Assembly: GCA_964518905.1 (NCBI GenBank)
Contig: CAZFJL010000004.1
Location: forward strand, 1 to 64,000
Length of the DNA: 64,000 nucleotides
Direction of reading: 5' to 3'
Origin: RDYZ01 sp964518905
GTDB lineage: Bacteria > Cyanobacteriota > Cyanobacteriia > Cyanobacteriales > Geitlerinemataceae
The notes beneath the pieces were generated by a model that did not search any database, was not told the DNA's origin, and worked only from the letters and a program-made list of their open reading frames with translations. This document shows, in pieces, positions 62,101 to 64,000 of this stretch. How positions within the stretch are numbered: the stretch's first letter is position 1; the number at the start of each line of letters is the position of its first letter. The translations under genes and the position numbers were made by a program.

Positions 62101-62147
62101 GCTAAAAATTTTAAAGACTTCTAATCTTTGTCAGGGTAGGGCGAGTC

Positions 62148-62705
62148 GTGAATTACAAACCATGTTGGAACGTAATGGAAACGTTAGTTCATGAGGAAAT
62201 TGACCGCCAACTGACGGAGCCCGGTGCAACCTATCCCCAAAACTTTGACCGCTCTGATGCGATCGCCTACGCCCTGAATCGCCTACCCGCCCTCTACGCC
62301 ACCACCGAAGAAGGGTGGGAACGCCAAATGAATCGGGCTCGCAGAGGATTGATGGACTTGATTACCATGGCGACGACATGGGGTATTAACGAAGCGCAGC
62401 GCAAATACAAACCCCATGAAACACCGTTAACGGAGGAACATGTTCGTCCGCCCGCCGAACGCGCACTCGAAGAGCTCAGACTTCTGTTTGATCGCGAAGA
62501 TCTGTCCTGGGATAATCTCAGCGCGGTTGTTCATGATGCCGTCCCGCCTCGATCTTCCGCCAAATCAATACACTCGACCCTGTGGGCACTTCCCCGTGGG
62601 GGCAATCCGAGCACTTCTCGTACCTCCGCGCACCCCTCAACGAAGCGACAGGCCGTGCTGATCGGTCATACCGTAGATGCAGCAGTGCATGTCAAAGTGG
62701 GCTAG
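62148..62705 (+). CDS. ComFB-family protein with unusual C-terminal region
   Basis: Residues about 5-105 match the late-competence ComFB family: NVMETLVHEEIDRQL, DRSDAIAYALNRLPALYATT and EEGWERQMNRARRGLMDLI. Cyanobacterial ComFB proteins have been reported as cyclic di-nucleotide receptors, affecting motility, competence or cell size. After about residue 125 the sequence turns Ser/Thr/Arg-rich (PPRSSAKSIHSTLWALPRGG) and does not look folded; another frame here reads on to about 62803, so a frameshift or a disordered tail are both possible. GTG start at 62148. Confidence 0.7.
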   Translation: MNYKPCWNVMETLVHEEIDRQLTEPGATYPQNFDRSDAIAYALNRLPALYATTEEGWERQMNRARRGLMDLITMATTWGINEAQRKYKPHETPLTEEHVRPPAERALEELRLLFDREDLSWDNLSAVVHDAVPPRSSAKSIHSTLWALPRGGNPSTSRTSAHPSTKRQAVLIGHTVDAAVHVKVG

Positions 62706-62831
62706 CACTAGAAGCAATTAATCAATTAATTGATTTTTTAGCACTTACCAAGCGAGGGTTGCGGGATACTGTGGGCGCATTGCCATTCCCTCCTCTGTGT
62801 TGATCTTTTTTGTCTAGCGTCAGTTTTCGAC

Positions 62832-62867
62832 AAAAGAAAGAGGCAGCGATCGCTGCCTCTTTCTTTT
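62832..62867. terminator. Bidirectional terminator with a HIP1 octamer at its tip
   Basis: A perfect 36-bp palindrome, AAAAGAAAGAGGCAGCGA and its inverse, centred on GCGATCGC. It gives A-rich and T-rich arms in both directions and lies between convergent ComFB (+) and gatB (-). Confidence 0.85.
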
Positions 62868-62903
62868 ATGTTTGTTTCGGCCTAACCCATTACTAGAAAC
62901 GGG

Positions 62904-64000
62904 TTATTTGCCGTTTAATTTTGGCATCAGGAGTTTATTCGTGAGTTTCGGATCTGCGCGTCCACTGGTGGCTTTCATCACTTGCCCGACAAAGAAACCC
63001 TGGAGTTTCGTTTTGCCTGCACGGAACTGCTCGACTTTGTCCGGATTATCTGCAATCAGTTTGTCGATAATGGCTTCGAGTTCACCGACGTCAGAAATCT
63101 GAATCAAGCCCTTGGCTTCAACGATCGCCTTGGGTGAACCGCCTTTCTCTAACAGTTCTGGCAAGACTTCTTTGGCAATTTTGCCGCTGATTGTATTGTC
63201 TTCAATTAGGCCGATCAACTCCGCGAGGGACTCGGGGGTTAAGGCCAAATCAGCGAACGATTGCTTCTGCTCTTTGGCGTAGGCCGTCAGGTCACCCATG
63301 ACCCAGTTGGCAGCTTGTTTGACCGGCGCACCCGCATTTAAAACGGCGTCAAAGTAAACCGTTACATCCACGTCTTCCGTCAAGACGCGAGTGTCGTAGG
63401 CCGAGAGACCCAGTTCTTCTTCGTAGCGGTGACGCTTGGCGATCGGCAGTTCGGGAAGTTCTGCTTTCCAGGCGGCCACTTGCTCGCGTGAGACTTCTAG
63501 CGGCGTGAGATCCGGTTCGGGAAAGTAGCGATAATCGCTCGCACCTTCCTTACTGCGCATACTTTTGGTGCATTGCAAGTTTTCATCCCAGAGGCGGGTT
63601 TCTTGGACGATGGTTTCCGATCCGGTTTCGATCGCGCTAATTTGCCGCTCGATCTCGTAGTCGATCGCCCGAGCGATCGCGCTAAACGAGTTCATATTTT
63701 TGATCTCGACCTTGGTTCCGAAGGCATCTTGACCGACGGGACGTACGGAAATATTCACATCGCAGCGCATCGATCCTTCTTGCATGTTGCCGTCGCAGAC
63801 GCCCAGATAGCGGACAATACGGCGAATCTCTTGGCCATATTCTGCGGCCTCGCGTCCGCTGCGAATGTCGGGTTCGGAGACGATTTCGAGCAGGGGAACA
63901 CCGGCGCGGTTGTAGTCCACGAGGGAATGGGTCGAACCGGCGAGCCGATCGCTACCGGCATGGACGAGCTTTCCGGCGTCTTCTTCCATGTGGGCGCGGG
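62904..64000 (-). CDS. gatB: Asp-tRNA(Asn)/Glu-tRNA(Gln) amidotransferase subunit B (5' part beyond window)
   Basis: Subunit of GatCAB, which converts Glu-tRNA(Gln) to Gln-tRNA(Gln). About 365 C-terminal residues are present: RAHMEEDAGKLVHAG, SLVDYNRAGVPLLEIVSEPD, GVCDGNMQEGSMRCDVNISV, FGTKVEIKNMNSF, YRYFPEPDL, and the C-terminal YqeY-like domain ending GFFVGQVMKATSGRADPKLT. The reading frame runs off the right edge; the Met at 63989 is internal, and about 125 N-terminal residues are missing. Confidence 0.96.
   Translation of the reverse strand, partial: RAHMEEDAGKLVHAGSDRLAGSTHSLVDYNRAGVPLLEIVSEPDIRSGREAAEYGQEIRRIVRYLGVCDGNMQEGSMRCDVNISVRPVGQDAFGTKVEIKNMNSFSAIARAIDYEIERQISAIETGSETIVQETRLWDENLQCTKSMRSKEGASDYRYFPEPDLTPLEVSREQVAAWKAELPELPIAKRHRYEEELGLSAYDTRVLTEDVDVTVYFDAVLNAGAPVKQAANWVMGDLTAYAKEQKQSFADLALTPESLAELIGLIEDNTISGKIAKEVLPELLEKGGSPKAIVEAKGLIQISDVGELEAIIDKLIADNPDKVEQFRAGKTKLQGFFVGQVMKATSGRADPKLTNKLLMPKLNGK

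Larger units (their letters stand above)
61539..62147. other. Intergenic region with two repeat elements
   Basis: 609 bp AT-rich gap containing the palindromic repeat 61566-61637 and dispersed hairpin copy B (61984-62100). No gene seen. Confidence 0.55.

Overview
The window is cyanobacterial chromosome. It encodes photosystem proteins (PsaD, CP47/PsbB, PsbT), light-dependent protochlorophyllide reductase, a GUN4-domain protein, an NdbB-type quinone reductase, a PII protein with the cyanobacterial T-loop and a PATAN-type response regulator. The HIP1 octamer GCGATCGC recurs throughout, as is typical of many cyanobacteria. I cannot place it to genus. No phage, plasmid, CRISPR or defence locus is visible; this is mostly core genome with small, decayed mobile DNA in the gaps.

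Layout. 1-13 kb: por, a membrane TPR protein, a HAD phosphatase, sfsA, glnB, leuB, cobS, a PATAN/receiver regulator, an AEC-family permease, mtnP and three small proteins. 13-16.5 kb: a cell-wall D,D-carboxypeptidase, a secreted phosphodiester-glycosidase-like protein, tRNA-Arg(CCT), and two mobile remnants: a 128-bp MITE with a target duplication and a 564-bp deleted insertion sequence with 26-bp inverted ends. 16.5-22.5 kb: a lipoprotein, folD, sbcC, a 44-aa membrane protein and gloB.

23.2-40.6 kb is the S10-spc-alpha ribosomal superoperon in the cyanobacterial arrangement: rplC-D-W-B, rpsS, rplV, rpsC, rplP, rpmC, rpsQ, rplN-X-E, rpsH, rplF-R, rpsE, rplO, secY, adk, infA, rpmJ, rpsM-K, rpoA, rplQ, truA, rplM, rpsI and rpmE, then a strong terminator and prfA. 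rpsN, rpmD, map and rpsD are not in the cluster. A promoter-like sequence and a leader of about 400 nt with nested hairpins precede rplC.

41-64 kb is mostly on the minus strand: psaD-trpE-fmt, a membrane Ser/Thr kinase, a HAD hydrolase, rpsA, nrdR, psbB-psbT, a small conserved protein, recJ, a HEAT-repeat protein, a GAF protein with a degenerate histidine-kinase core, a GUN4-domain protein, a heptose-phosphate adenylyltransferase and a lumenal-type pentapeptide-repeat protein. On the plus strand are a YraN-family protein, ndbB and a ComFB-family protein. The right edge cuts gatB.

The most interesting non-coding signals are a dispersed hairpin family with compensatory base changes, the MITE that supplies the stop codon of a small ORF, the leader of the ribosomal operon, and an HLR1-like (RpaB) box in front of psaD.
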